From QNZT01 sp964573205 (GTDB taxonomy: Bacteria; Campylobacterota; Campylobacteria; Campylobacterales; QNZT01), in assembly GCA_964573205.1 (NCBI GenBank), contig CAZNIT010000007.1, positions 1-39,401 of the forward strand: a stretch of DNA of 39,401 nucleotides, written 5' to 3'. The position numbers and the translations under genes were made by a program. Position 1 is the first letter of the stretch; each line of letters opens with the position of its first letter. Shown here piece after piece: positions 30,651-37,930 of the stretch. The notes beneath the pieces are model-generated. The model was not told where the DNA came from. It made no database searches and worked only from the letters and a program-made list of their open reading frames with translations.

Positions 30651-31138
30651 TGTTGGGTGAATTTTATATAGATTTTTTACCTTTGATTTTTGCTATTCAT
30701 ATTTTTTGTGCGGTTATTTGGGTAGGGGGCATGATGTTTTTTACGCTCAGCGTCTATCCTTCCGTTCTTCAGATCCCTAACGAAAAGATGTTCGTTAGAA
30801 CATCCATTAGAACTTTGATTCGTTTTTTTAGATTTTTAATGCCCGTTTCGCTGCTGCTTGGAGTGAGTGGATTTTTAATGGCCGAAGGGAAAGATTTCGC
30901 ACATCAAGATCCGGTTATGTCCGTTATCGTCACATCTAAAGAGTTTATATGGTTATTTATGTTCGGACTATATCTCTTTTCGTTTTATAAGATAAAAGAG
31001 GCAAAACAGAGATGTTTGGCAAGTGACAGCGAGCAGGCAAGAGACAATATAAAACTGATTTCGTACTACCTTTTCACAATGGGGTCGCTTCTTGGATTGT
31101 GTGCCATATATTTCGGTTTTATGTTAAGGGGTGTTTGA
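30650..31138 (+). CDS. Four-helix membrane protein, CopD/HemJ-like
   Basis: A 162-residue integral membrane protein with four predicted helices. The first, FAIHIFCAVIWVGGMMFFTL (residues 14-33), is the characteristic segment of the CopD/HemJ-type superfamily: a membrane histidine, then W-V/I-G-G. Later helices are FLMPVSLLLGVSGFLMA, EFIWLFMFGLYLFSF and YYLFTMGSLLGLCAIYFGFM. HemJ is a protoporphyrinogen oxidase and CopD a copper-import partner; this protein is close in size to HemJ but I cannot confirm its conserved Lys/His set. ATG overlaps the alaS stop by one base (TGATG); a TTG at 30647 is less likely. It ends 2 bases before speD. Confidence 0.6.
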   Translation: MLGEFYIDFLPLIFAIHIFCAVIWVGGMMFFTLSVYPSVLQIPNEKMFVRTSIRTLIRFFRFLMPVSLLLGVSGFLMAEGKDFAHQDPVMSVIVTSKEFIWLFMFGLYLFSFYKIKEAKQRCLASDSEQARDNIKLISYYLFTMGSLLGLCAIYFGFMLRGV

Positions 31139-31140
31139 TA

Positions 31141-31518
31141 ATGCAAGCGCTTGGCGAACATATTTTGGCGGAGTTTTATGAGTGTGATATTAAGGCTATT
31201 AACGATGTAAGAGTGGTCGAGGAGTCGCTATTGGAAGCGGCGGCAATTGCGAAAGCGACGGTTATCGGGAGCTCTTTTCATCTTTTTGAACCGTATGGTG
31301 TCAGCGGAGTGGTGGTTGTAAGCGAAAGCCATTTCGCCATTCATTCGTGGCCGGAGTACGCTTATGCCGCGGTTGATATCTTTACTTGCGGAGAGGGTGT
31401 GGAACCGATGAACGCATTTTCTTATCTCAAAAGAAGATTTGCAACGAAAAATGCCACATATCGGATCGTGCATAGAGGGCAGTTGAATATACCTACCCTG
31501 ATACAGAGGAGATTATGA
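31141..31518 (+). CDS. speD: S-adenosylmethionine decarboxylase proenzyme
   Basis: SpeD decarboxylates S-adenosylmethionine to give the aminopropyl donor for spermidine. It is made as a proenzyme that cleaves itself to create a pyruvoyl group. The 125-residue class 1B-type protein shows SESHFAIHSWPEYAYAAVDI with cleavage serine Ser63, His68 and, further on, Cys83 in FTCGE, the same numbering as the Thermotoga maritima enzyme. The ATG at 31141 is chosen because the protein then starts at the conserved GEHILAEFYECD; the in-frame 31099 start lies inside the previous gene. Its stop overlaps maf (ATGA). No spermidine synthase gene is in the window. Confidence 0.93.
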   Translation: MQALGEHILAEFYECDIKAINDVRVVEESLLEAAAIAKATVIGSSFHLFEPYGVSGVVVVSESHFAIHSWPEYAYAAVDIFTCGEGVEPMNAFSYLKRRFATKNATYRIVHRGQLNIPTLIQRRL

Positions 31519-32063
31519 TGATAGTTTTAGCTTCAAACTCAAGTACGAGAGCTTCGCTGCTTGAGAATTACGGAGTGGTTTTTTTACAAAGAGGATGCGA
31601 ATTTAACGAAGAGAGTATAAAAACGAACGATCCGGTGCAATTTGTATATCAAGCCGCGCTTGGAAAATATGAGGCTTGTGAAAGAGAGCTTGGAAACAAT
31701 CTGCCGATTTTAGCGGCAGATACGGTAGTGAGTGCGAAAGGAAAAATCTTGAGAAAAGCCTCCTGTAAAGATGAAGCTAGAAAAATACTCTTAAACCAAA
31801 GCGGAGAAAAAGTTTCTATCATAACTTGTATGAAGTATGTCTCTTCGAAATTGACGCTCTTGGATATTTCGGCGACGGATTATTATTTTAAAGAGTTCGA
31901 TAGAGACGATCTTGAAAAATATCTCGATAGCGGTGATTGGAAAGGTAAAGCGGGAGCTTGTATGGTCGAGGGTTTTTGTCGCCCTTATATCGAAAAAGTG
32001 TATGGACATGAAAGTACGGCTATGGGGCTTTGCGTTGAAAAACTTTTGCCGTATTTAGGCTAA
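31515..32063 (+). CDS. maf: Maf-family nucleotide pyrophosphatase
   Basis: Maf proteins hydrolyse non-canonical or modified nucleoside triphosphates (dTTP/UTP or m7GTP types) and have been linked to septum control. The 182-residue protein has the N-terminal VLASNSSTRASLLENYGV loop, the catalytic ILAADTVVSAKGKILRKA with the conserved aspartate, and a C-terminal WKGKAGACMVEGFCRPYIEK segment in place of the usual GKAGAYGIQG. The start overlaps the speD stop (ATGA); a second ATG follows one codon later and either could be used. maf between alaS and pbp1A is conserved in Campylobacter from memory. The nucleotide specificity cannot be read with confidence. Confidence 0.9.
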   Translation: MMIVLASNSSTRASLLENYGVVFLQRGCEFNEESIKTNDPVQFVYQAALGKYEACERELGNNLPILAADTVVSAKGKILRKASCKDEARKILLNQSGEKVSIITCMKYVSSKLTLLDISATDYYFKEFDRDDLEKYLDSGDWKGKAGACMVEGFCRPYIEKVYGHESTAMGLCVEKLLPYLG

Positions 32064-32069
32064 ACGGGT

Positions 32070-33167
32070 ATGTATGAACAAGAGCTTTTAGCGCTTAAGA
32101 GATCGAACAGATTCCGTCAAAGAGAGTGTTATGATGAAAATCTCATAGATTTGGCTTCGAACGATTATCTCGGATTTGCGGAGGATCGTTCGTTATTTGA
32201 ACAGGCGGTAAGAGAGGTTGAAAAATATCGCTATCATGCTCCGAGGGCTTCGCAGCTTGTAAACGGATATCACCCTTTGCATAAAGAGTTTGAGAAGTAT
32301 CTATGCAAGATAAACGATTTTGAGGCCGGAATTGTCGTTGGAAGCGGTTTTTTGGCAAATTTATCACTTATAGAAGCACTCGTTCGCAAAAAAGATATTT
32401 TGATTTTAGACGAGCACTATCATGCAAGCGGTGTAATGGCTTCGAAGCTTGTGGATGCGAAGGTTTTTTATTTTAAGCACAACGATGCCGACGATCTTCG
32501 ACGGATACTAAAAAATCGGAATTATCAACGAGCTATCGTGGCGGTTGAGGGAATCTACTCGATGCACGGGGATCTTTTAAATAGAGATATCTTCGATGTT
32601 GTGCAACAGGAAAATACCATTTTGATCGTCGATGAGGCACATAGCAGCGGAGTAATCGGAGAGACTCTTCTTGGAGTGTTCGAATATTATGAAATAGAGC
32701 CGAAAAATAATCATATAAAGATGGGAACTCTTGGTAAAGCTATGGGCAGTTACGGTGCTTATATATTGGCGAATAAAGAGATAATTTCATTTTTGCAAAA
32801 TAGAGCAAAAGCGATTATTTACGCTACCGCTCCTTCGGTTTTCGATATCGCTCTTTCGTTTGAAGGGGTGAAAAAAAGTCAAAAAGAGTCAAGATTTCTT
32901 TTAGAGTCCCTAGAAAGTAGAAAAAAAATAGCCGCTGATATTTTCGGTATAGATCTTGACTCCGCGATATTAAAGCTTGAGTTAAAAAGTTCTAAAAAAG
33001 TTATGGAGATAAAATCGTTTGCCTTAAATGAAGGATATCTGATAGGCGCTATTAGACCTCCGACAGTTTTATCTCCGATGCTACGGATCATACTTAGAAA
33101 TTCCGTTTCACATGACGATATTAAATACATTCTCGTAAAGCTCAAGGAAAATTATGTTTTTAGTTGA
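32070..33167 (+). CDS. BioF-like alpha-oxoamine synthase
   Basis: A PLP-dependent enzyme of the alpha-oxoamine synthase family. BioF condenses alanine with pimeloyl-CoA/ACP to 8-amino-7-oxononanoate in biotin synthesis. The 365-residue protein has DLASNDYLGFAEDRS, HAPRASQLVNGYHPLHKEFE, ILDEHYHASGVMASKLVDAK, VDEAHSSGVIGE and GTLGKAMGSYGAYI with PLP lysine Lys223, then IGAIRPPTVLSPMLRIIL, all as in BioF. It is slightly shorter than E. coli BioF (384). No other biotin gene is in the window, so an alternative acyl/amino-acid substrate (KBL- or sphinganine-like) is not excluded. It overlaps the ABC gene by 14 bases. Confidence 0.8.
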   Translation: MYEQELLALKRSNRFRQRECYDENLIDLASNDYLGFAEDRSLFEQAVREVEKYRYHAPRASQLVNGYHPLHKEFEKYLCKINDFEAGIVVGSGFLANLSLIEALVRKKDILILDEHYHASGVMASKLVDAKVFYFKHNDADDLRRILKNRNYQRAIVAVEGIYSMHGDLLNRDIFDVVQQENTILIVDEAHSSGVIGETLLGVFEYYEIEPKNNHIKMGTLGKAMGSYGAYILANKEIISFLQNRAKAIIYATAPSVFDIALSFEGVKKSQKESRFLLESLESRKKIAADIFGIDLDSAILKLELKSSKKVMEIKSFALNEGYLIGAIRPPTVLSPMLRIILRNSVSHDDIKYILVKLKENYVFS

Positions 33168-33846
33168 GAAACTGGTTATAAAAAACAAGGATATAAAACT
33201 TGTAGATATATCGTTTGAGATTCAAGAGTCCTTTGCGCTTGTAGGACAAAGCGGAAGCGGAAAAAGTCTTAGTTTAAAAGCGATTCTAGGAATGCTTCCA
33301 AAAAATCTTGATATAGATATCTCTATAAAATCCGATTTTGAATTAAAAAGAGGGCTAAGTTTATCGATCGTACCTCAAAATCCTTTTACGGCACTTTCTC
33401 CCTTAACGAAGATAAAAGATCAATTTTTAATAGATATAAAAAAAGCTGAGAAATTTATGAAATATGTTGAACTTGATAAAAATCTTCTTTTTCGCTATCC
33501 TTCGGAGTTGAGCGGAGGACAGCTTCAGAGAGTTATAATAGCTATGGCGCTTTGTACGAAGCCCAAACTGTTGATGCTGGATGAGCCTACGACCGCGCTT
33601 GATACAAGAACAAAAGAGAGTATATTGAATCTTATAAAAAGATTGCAAAAATTGATGGGCTATAAAATACTGTTTGTCACTCACGATGTTGACGCTACAA
33701 GGTCGCTTTGCGAGGAGATAGCCATACTCAAAAACGGTACTATCGTCGAGAGGGGATTAGTTTATGAAGTACTTGAAAACCCTGTTAGCGAATATGCGAA
33801 AAAACTAATAGCTTCAAATTTTAAATATAGAGGAAAAAGAAGTTGA
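33154..33846 (+). CDS. ABC transporter ATP-binding protein (oligopeptide/nickel-type)
   Basis: A 230-residue cytoplasmic ABC ATPase. Walker A is GQSGSGKS (31-38), the Q-loop is in LSIVPQNPFTALSP, the signature LSGGQLQR starts at 119, Walker B is LLMLDEPTTALD (Asp143/Glu144) and the switch His is in FVTHDVDAT. The PQNPFTALSP loop is typical of the DppD/NikD group, but the protein is about 100 residues shorter than DppD and lacks its C-terminal Cys-rich oligopeptide extension. All catalytic residues are present. No permease or binding protein is nearby, so the partner is unknown. The start overlaps the BioF-like gene and the stop overlaps pbp1A (TTGA), so it is embedded in the operon. Confidence 0.85.
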   Translation: MFLVEKLVIKNKDIKLVDISFEIQESFALVGQSGSGKSLSLKAILGMLPKNLDIDISIKSDFELKRGLSLSIVPQNPFTALSPLTKIKDQFLIDIKKAEKFMKYVELDKNLLFRYPSELSGGQLQRVIIAMALCTKPKLLMLDEPTTALDTRTKESILNLIKRLQKLMGYKILFVTHDVDATRSLCEEIAILKNGTIVERGLVYEVLENPVSEYAKKLIASNFKYRGKRS

Positions 33847-35801
33847 AATTTTTAAAATATCTGTTCGGATTTTTGGCAACGCTTATCCTGTTGGCCGTTA
33901 TAGCGGGACTTTTCGCATTTATGCACTTTTCCAAAGAGGTTAAACTGGATGCGGATAAATTGATAAATTACCATCCCGATATGACAACGAGAATTTATGA
34001 CAGAAACGGTGAACTGATAGCGAATATTTTTAAAGATAAGCATAGATTGTACGCCCCGTTTGAAGAGTTGCCGCCTAGACTTATAGAAGCGCTTGTGGCG
34101 ATCGAAGATACCGTGTTCTTCGAGCATGAGGGGGTAAATTACGAAGCGATATTAAGAGCGCTTTTAAAAGATATAAAAGCTAGAAAATTAAAAGAGGGTG
34201 CAAGCACCTTGACGCAACAGCTTGTCAAGAATACTCTTTTGACATCCGAAAAGAAACTTAAAAGAAAGATAAATGAAGCCATTTTGGCGTTGAAACTTGA
34301 AAATAAATTGACGAAAGAGGAGATTTTAGAGAGATATTTGAACGAGATCTACTTCGGGCATAGATATTACGGTGTTAAAACCGCAGCTCTTGGATATTTT
34401 AGAAAACCTCTTCATGATTTAAATTTAAAAGAGATCGCTATCTTGGTAGGACTTCCCAAAGCTCCTAGCACTTATGATCCTACTCGTCACTATGACATCT
34501 CTATGAGCAGGGCAAATACGGTTCTAGCACGAATGAGAGAGCTTGGTTGGATAACTCAAAGCGAGCTTCAAAAATATCAAGCATTGCGACCGACCGTATA
34601 TAACGACTCTCTGACGCAAAACAAACTTCCCTATGTCGTTGATCAAGTATTAAAAGATCTTCAAAAAGAGTATCCTGACATAAAAACCGGCGGTTATAAA
34701 GTTTATACGACTATCGATTCCACGTTGCAGCAAGTTGCAAAAAGCGCCTTAATTTACGGATACGGTAAGATTCTCGAAAGAGCCGAAAATATTGATAGCG
34801 TCGATTATAGCGATTTAAACGGTGCGATTGTGGTACTTGATAGTCATAGCGGTGAGATAATGGCGCTTGTGGGTGGAATAGATTATCAAAAAAGCTCATA
34901 CAACAGAGCGGTTCAAAGTAAGCGTCAGCCGGGATCGTCGTTTAAACCTTTTATATATCAAATCGCGCTAGATAGCGGATACTCCCTTAGGAGTAAGTTG
35001 ACGGATATCTCCAGAACTTTTAAATATCAGGATAAAGATGAAGAAAAAGAGTGGCAGCCTAAAAATTATGAGAAAAATTTCGAAGGGCTTATTACTCTTC
35101 ATGATGCTTTAGTCCATTCAAGAAATCTGGCAACGATTAATCTTGTAAATACACTCGGACTCAACACAGTGCATAAATATATAACAAAAATGGGATTTAA
35201 AAATGTTCCGAACGATCTTTCGATCTCTTTAGGAACCTTTGGAATCTCTCCTCTTGAAATGAGCTCACAATTTACCATCTTCTCAAACGGAGGCAAGAAA
35301 TTGACACCGATTCTTATAAAGAGTGTCGTGGATTCAAAAGGTGAAGAGAAAATTTACGAAGCGAAAGAGCAGCAAATTACCTCCGAAGATCAAGCTTTTT
35401 TAATGACTGCTATATTGCAAGATGTGGTTAAAAAAGGAACCGGTAGGCGTGCTAGAGTAAACGGTATAGCTCTTGCAGGAAAAACAGGTACTACAAATGA
35501 TTATAAAGATGCTTGGTTTTGCGGATACTCTCCCTCTCTTGAAGTAGTAGTGTGGTATGGAAAGGACGATAACAAGCCGATGTATAAAGAGACGGGAGGA
35601 AAAGCTGCGGCTCCGGCTTTTTCGTACTTTTTTAAAGAGTATCTCTCTTTGCATCCTGAAACGAAAGTTAAATTTGATGTTCCAAAGGGCGTAAGAGTCG
35701 TGAAAGGAAAAAATTCGACGGATTATTTTACGAAAATCTCAAAACCTCCCAAAGAGACTCAAACATCTCCTCAAGAGGGAAGCGGCGAGCTATTGTTTTG
35801 A
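33843..35801 (+). CDS. Bifunctional class A PBP (PBP1A)
   Basis: Polymerises and crosslinks peptidoglycan in the periplasm. The 652-residue protein has an N-terminal anchor (about 5-27), a GT51 glycosyltransferase domain with catalytic Glu88 in AIEDTVFFEHEGVNYEAI, then KEGASTLTQQLVKNTLL and LNEIYFGHRYYGVKTAALGY, and a transpeptidase domain with Ser365-x-x-Lys368 (RQPGSSFKPF), the S-x-N motif HSRNLATINL and AGKTGTTNDYKDAWFCGYSP. The start is TTG overlapping the preceding stop; AGGAAAAAG precedes it. The C-terminal PKETQTSPQEGSGELLF tail is low complexity. It ends 1 base before the convergent outer-membrane protein gene. The gene is called pbpA or mrcA in relatives, so the symbol is left blank. 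Confidence 0.95.
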   Translation: MKFLKYLFGFLATLILLAVIAGLFAFMHFSKEVKLDADKLINYHPDMTTRIYDRNGELIANIFKDKHRLYAPFEELPPRLIEALVAIEDTVFFEHEGVNYEAILRALLKDIKARKLKEGASTLTQQLVKNTLLTSEKKLKRKINEAILALKLENKLTKEEILERYLNEIYFGHRYYGVKTAALGYFRKPLHDLNLKEIAILVGLPKAPSTYDPTRHYDISMSRANTVLARMRELGWITQSELQKYQALRPTVYNDSLTQNKLPYVVDQVLKDLQKEYPDIKTGGYKVYTTIDSTLQQVAKSALIYGYGKILERAENIDSVDYSDLNGAIVVLDSHSGEIMALVGGIDYQKSSYNRAVQSKRQPGSSFKPFIYQIALDSGYSLRSKLTDISRTFKYQDKDEEKEWQPKNYEKNFEGLITLHDALVHSRNLATINLVNTLGLNTVHKYITKMGFKNVPNDLSISLGTFGISPLEMSSQFTIFSNGGKKLTPILIKSVVDSKGEEKIYEAKEQQITSEDQAFLMTAILQDVVKKGTGRRARVNGIALAGKTGTTNDYKDAWFCGYSPSLEVVVWYGKDDNKPMYKETGGKAAAPAFSYFFKEYLSLHPETKVKFDVPKGVRVVKGKNSTDYFTKISKPPKETQTSPQEGSGELLF

Positions 35802-35802
35802 T

Positions 35803-36942
35803 TTAATATCCTATCGTCAAAAGAGGAGTGAAGTATTTTGTCGTATCGAAGTTATAGACGAATCCGACTTTAGCGTAACCGTATTTTTTATCATATTTAT
35901 TTTTCGTATATTTGTTGTATAGATAGGGTATGACGCCGTTAAATTGGTTTATCATCAGTTTACCGCCGAGGTAAATAAGCAGTTCTTTATTTACGATATA
36001 CGAAAGAGCACTCTTTATTATGTGGTTGTCTTCGGTTTTTTCGATTTCATTGTCTCGTCCCCAGATAGTCAGATATTCGTAATTAGCATCGAAAATAAAG
36101 TTGCTAAATTCCACAGTGTAGTTAAAACCGAAAAATGCGCTTTTTTCGCTTCTGTCCAAGACAACATCACTGTAGCCGGCATTTTTCAGAATATCTTGAA
36201 GAGTGGATGCGTTTTTTTTCGGTTGAATCGAAACCGTGGTATTGATGGAAGTATATTTCAAGCCGGCATAAATATCGAAAATATTCGTTTCGTAATTAAA
36301 CCCTGTAAGGAATCTTAAATAAAAAGAGTTGTCGCTCATATCCCCTATCCTGATGAATGGAGAGATAGGCTCGTTTGTTATATCGTCTCTGACGGATAGT
36401 TTTTTGTTCTTGTATGACATAACGGATCCCTCGATAGTAAGACCGTCAATCGGATTCACCTTTTGTATCATGCTGTTTAACTGGCTTGAGCTTTTTATGT
36501 CAAGATCTGATGCGCTGTTTCGCACATATCCGATATCGGCTGAGAGATCTTCAAAAAAACTCATAGGGTTATGATAGATGTTGATCTTTGCGAATATCTC
36601 GTTTTTTTTGTTTTTGAGCATATTGTCGATATAGTGCAATCTTAAATATTCGAAATTGTAAAAGGCCGAGAAATATTCGTTCACTCCGTATGCCAAAGAG
36701 AGATCCAATCCGCTCGAATCTCCGATAGAGCCGAAATTTGCGGTGCTTCCCAGCTCTTTTTGTTTTATATCGAATATATCGATCGTATCGTTGATGCGGT
36801 TGTAACTAAACCTTATACCAAGGTGGTTTTTCGTCATTACCGCGGATCTGATATCTGTGGTGGTGAGAGAGACTCCCGATGCCGACATCTGTGTCGTTAT
36901 GAGGATGGCGGCTAAAAATAAGCAATTTTTTATTTTTGACAT
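35803..36942 (-). CDS. Predicted outer-membrane beta-barrel protein, unrecognised family
   Basis: A 379-residue exported protein I do not recognise. The signal peptide SKIKNCLFLAAILITTQMSA has a likely cut after residue 21. The rest alternates polar and hydrophobic residues in short strands separated by charged turns (for example SGLDLSLAYGVNEYFSAFYN and NIFDIYAGLKYTSINTTVSI) and ends KYFTPLLTIGY with an aromatic last residue, the usual signal for barrel assembly. The ATG at 36942 with AAGGTC upstream is preferred; an in-frame GTG at 36975 has AGGAG but would put a basic tail ahead of the signal peptide and overlap the Wzz gene. Position after a Wzz and an SLBB protein suggests a role in, or regulation with, polysaccharide export. 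Function unknown. Confidence 0.7.
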   Translation of the reverse strand: MSKIKNCLFLAAILITTQMSASGVSLTTTDIRSAVMTKNHLGIRFSYNRINDTIDIFDIKQKELGSTANFGSIGDSSGLDLSLAYGVNEYFSAFYNFEYLRLHYIDNMLKNKKNEIFAKINIYHNPMSFFEDLSADIGYVRNSASDLDIKSSSQLNSMIQKVNPIDGLTIEGSVMSYKNKKLSVRDDITNEPISPFIRIGDMSDNSFYLRFLTGFNYETNIFDIYAGLKYTSINTTVSIQPKKNASTLQDILKNAGYSDVVLDRSEKSAFFGFNYTVEFSNFIFDANYEYLTIWGRDNEIEKTEDNHIIKSALSYIVNKELLIYLGGKLMINQFNGVIPYLYNKYTKNKYDKKYGYAKVGFVYNFDTTKYFTPLLTIGY

Positions 36943-36958
36943 TTTTGACCTTTTGAAT

Positions 36959-37921
36959 TTAAAATGAGATTTCACTTTCTCGCTCCTGCTCTTTTGAGTT
37001 TTTTAAAAATTCTTTGAAAAAGACGAGAAAAATACCCAATATGACGGAAGTGATAAACGCGACAACCATAATCAAAGCTCTTTTTGGTCCCGCTTTATCT
37101 TTTACATAAGCGACTTGTGGTTTTGTCAACTGTTTTACCATATAAAACTCACCGGCTTGTGAGAGAACCTTTTTCTTTACGAGTGCGGAGAGAAGTTCGT
37201 TGATGTTGGCTTTTAGATCTAAATTTTTAGCGCGTTGGAGTTCGCTTTCATAGTATCTTACTTGTTCATCTATCTCTTTTAAATCGAGTCTTTTTATATA
37301 CTCGCTCATCTCTTTTAGATATATATCTATCAGTTTTTTGGTAACGAAACGATCTTCGAATTTGGCGCTTAGTGTGATGGCTCCGGATTCTTTATCCGTT
37401 GAAACATTAAGGATTCCTTTTAATTTTTTAAATGTATCAAATAGAACTTCTTCATAATCTTTCTCTTCCTCATTCTCCGAAGGTTTATTAAAAAAATCAT
37501 ATACCTCTTTTTTATTCGCGGCAAAGACCAGATGGGGTTCGATATTTTCAGGTGAGAGCATTTGATCCAGTCTATATTTTTCTATCAGCGGTTTGTTAAA
37601 AGCGTAATCTCCTAAAAGATTTTTAAACAAAGATGATATATCAAGGCCGCCACCGCCTCCGATATTTATACCCGCCATTGCAGCCATTGCAGCCGCTCCT
37701 CCGCTAATAGAGGGTTTTCCCCCCTGATCTTTGGGAATTAGGATGGATTGCGAAGTATAAACATTGGGTTTGTAGAGCGCATAAAGTAGTGCTAGTGAAG
37801 TTATAAGCATCGATAACGCCATAATCGTAAACTTATTCGCCCATATCGTGGCGAATAGTTCGCGAAGATCTATCTCGTCCTCTTCTATGCATTGAGTGTT
37901 TTGAAAGTTTTGTTCTTGCAT
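36959..37921 (-). CDS. Wzz/KpsE-type polysaccharide co-polymerase
   Basis: An inner-membrane chain-length/export protein. The 320 residues have a short cytoplasmic N-terminus with acidic EEDEIDLRELFATIWANK, a first helix (about 33-52), the Wzz entry PNVYTSQSILIPKDQGGKPS, a glycine/alanine-rich insert (AAAMAAMAGINIGGGGGLD), a periplasmic helical region with EMSEYIKRLDLKEIDEQVRY, and the C-terminal helix ALIMVVAFITSVILGIFLVF preceded by KPQVAYVKDKAGPKRA, the proline-rich motif of co-polymerases. It has no kinase domain, unlike the Wzc-like protein at 12436. AAGGA precedes the ATG and the SLBB gene ends 9 bases upstream. It fits a KpsE-like role or an O-antigen Wzz. Confidence 0.82.
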   Translation of the reverse strand: MQEQNFQNTQCIEEDEIDLRELFATIWANKFTIMALSMLITSLALLYALYKPNVYTSQSILIPKDQGGKPSISGGAAAMAAMAGINIGGGGGLDISSLFKNLLGDYAFNKPLIEKYRLDQMLSPENIEPHLVFAANKKEVYDFFNKPSENEEEKDYEEVLFDTFKKLKGILNVSTDKESGAITLSAKFEDRFVTKKLIDIYLKEMSEYIKRLDLKEIDEQVRYYESELQRAKNLDLKANINELLSALVKKKVLSQAGEFYMVKQLTKPQVAYVKDKAGPKRALIMVVAFITSVILGIFLVFFKEFLKNSKEQERESEISF

Positions 37922-37930
37922 AGAAATTCC

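Noticed and set aside
36942..36975. GTG at 36975 as the start of the outer-membrane protein
   Set aside because: It has an AGGAG site but would place KSHFKFKRSK in front of the signal peptide and overlap the Wzz gene. The ATG at 36942 gives a standard signal peptide; this is a preference and not certain.
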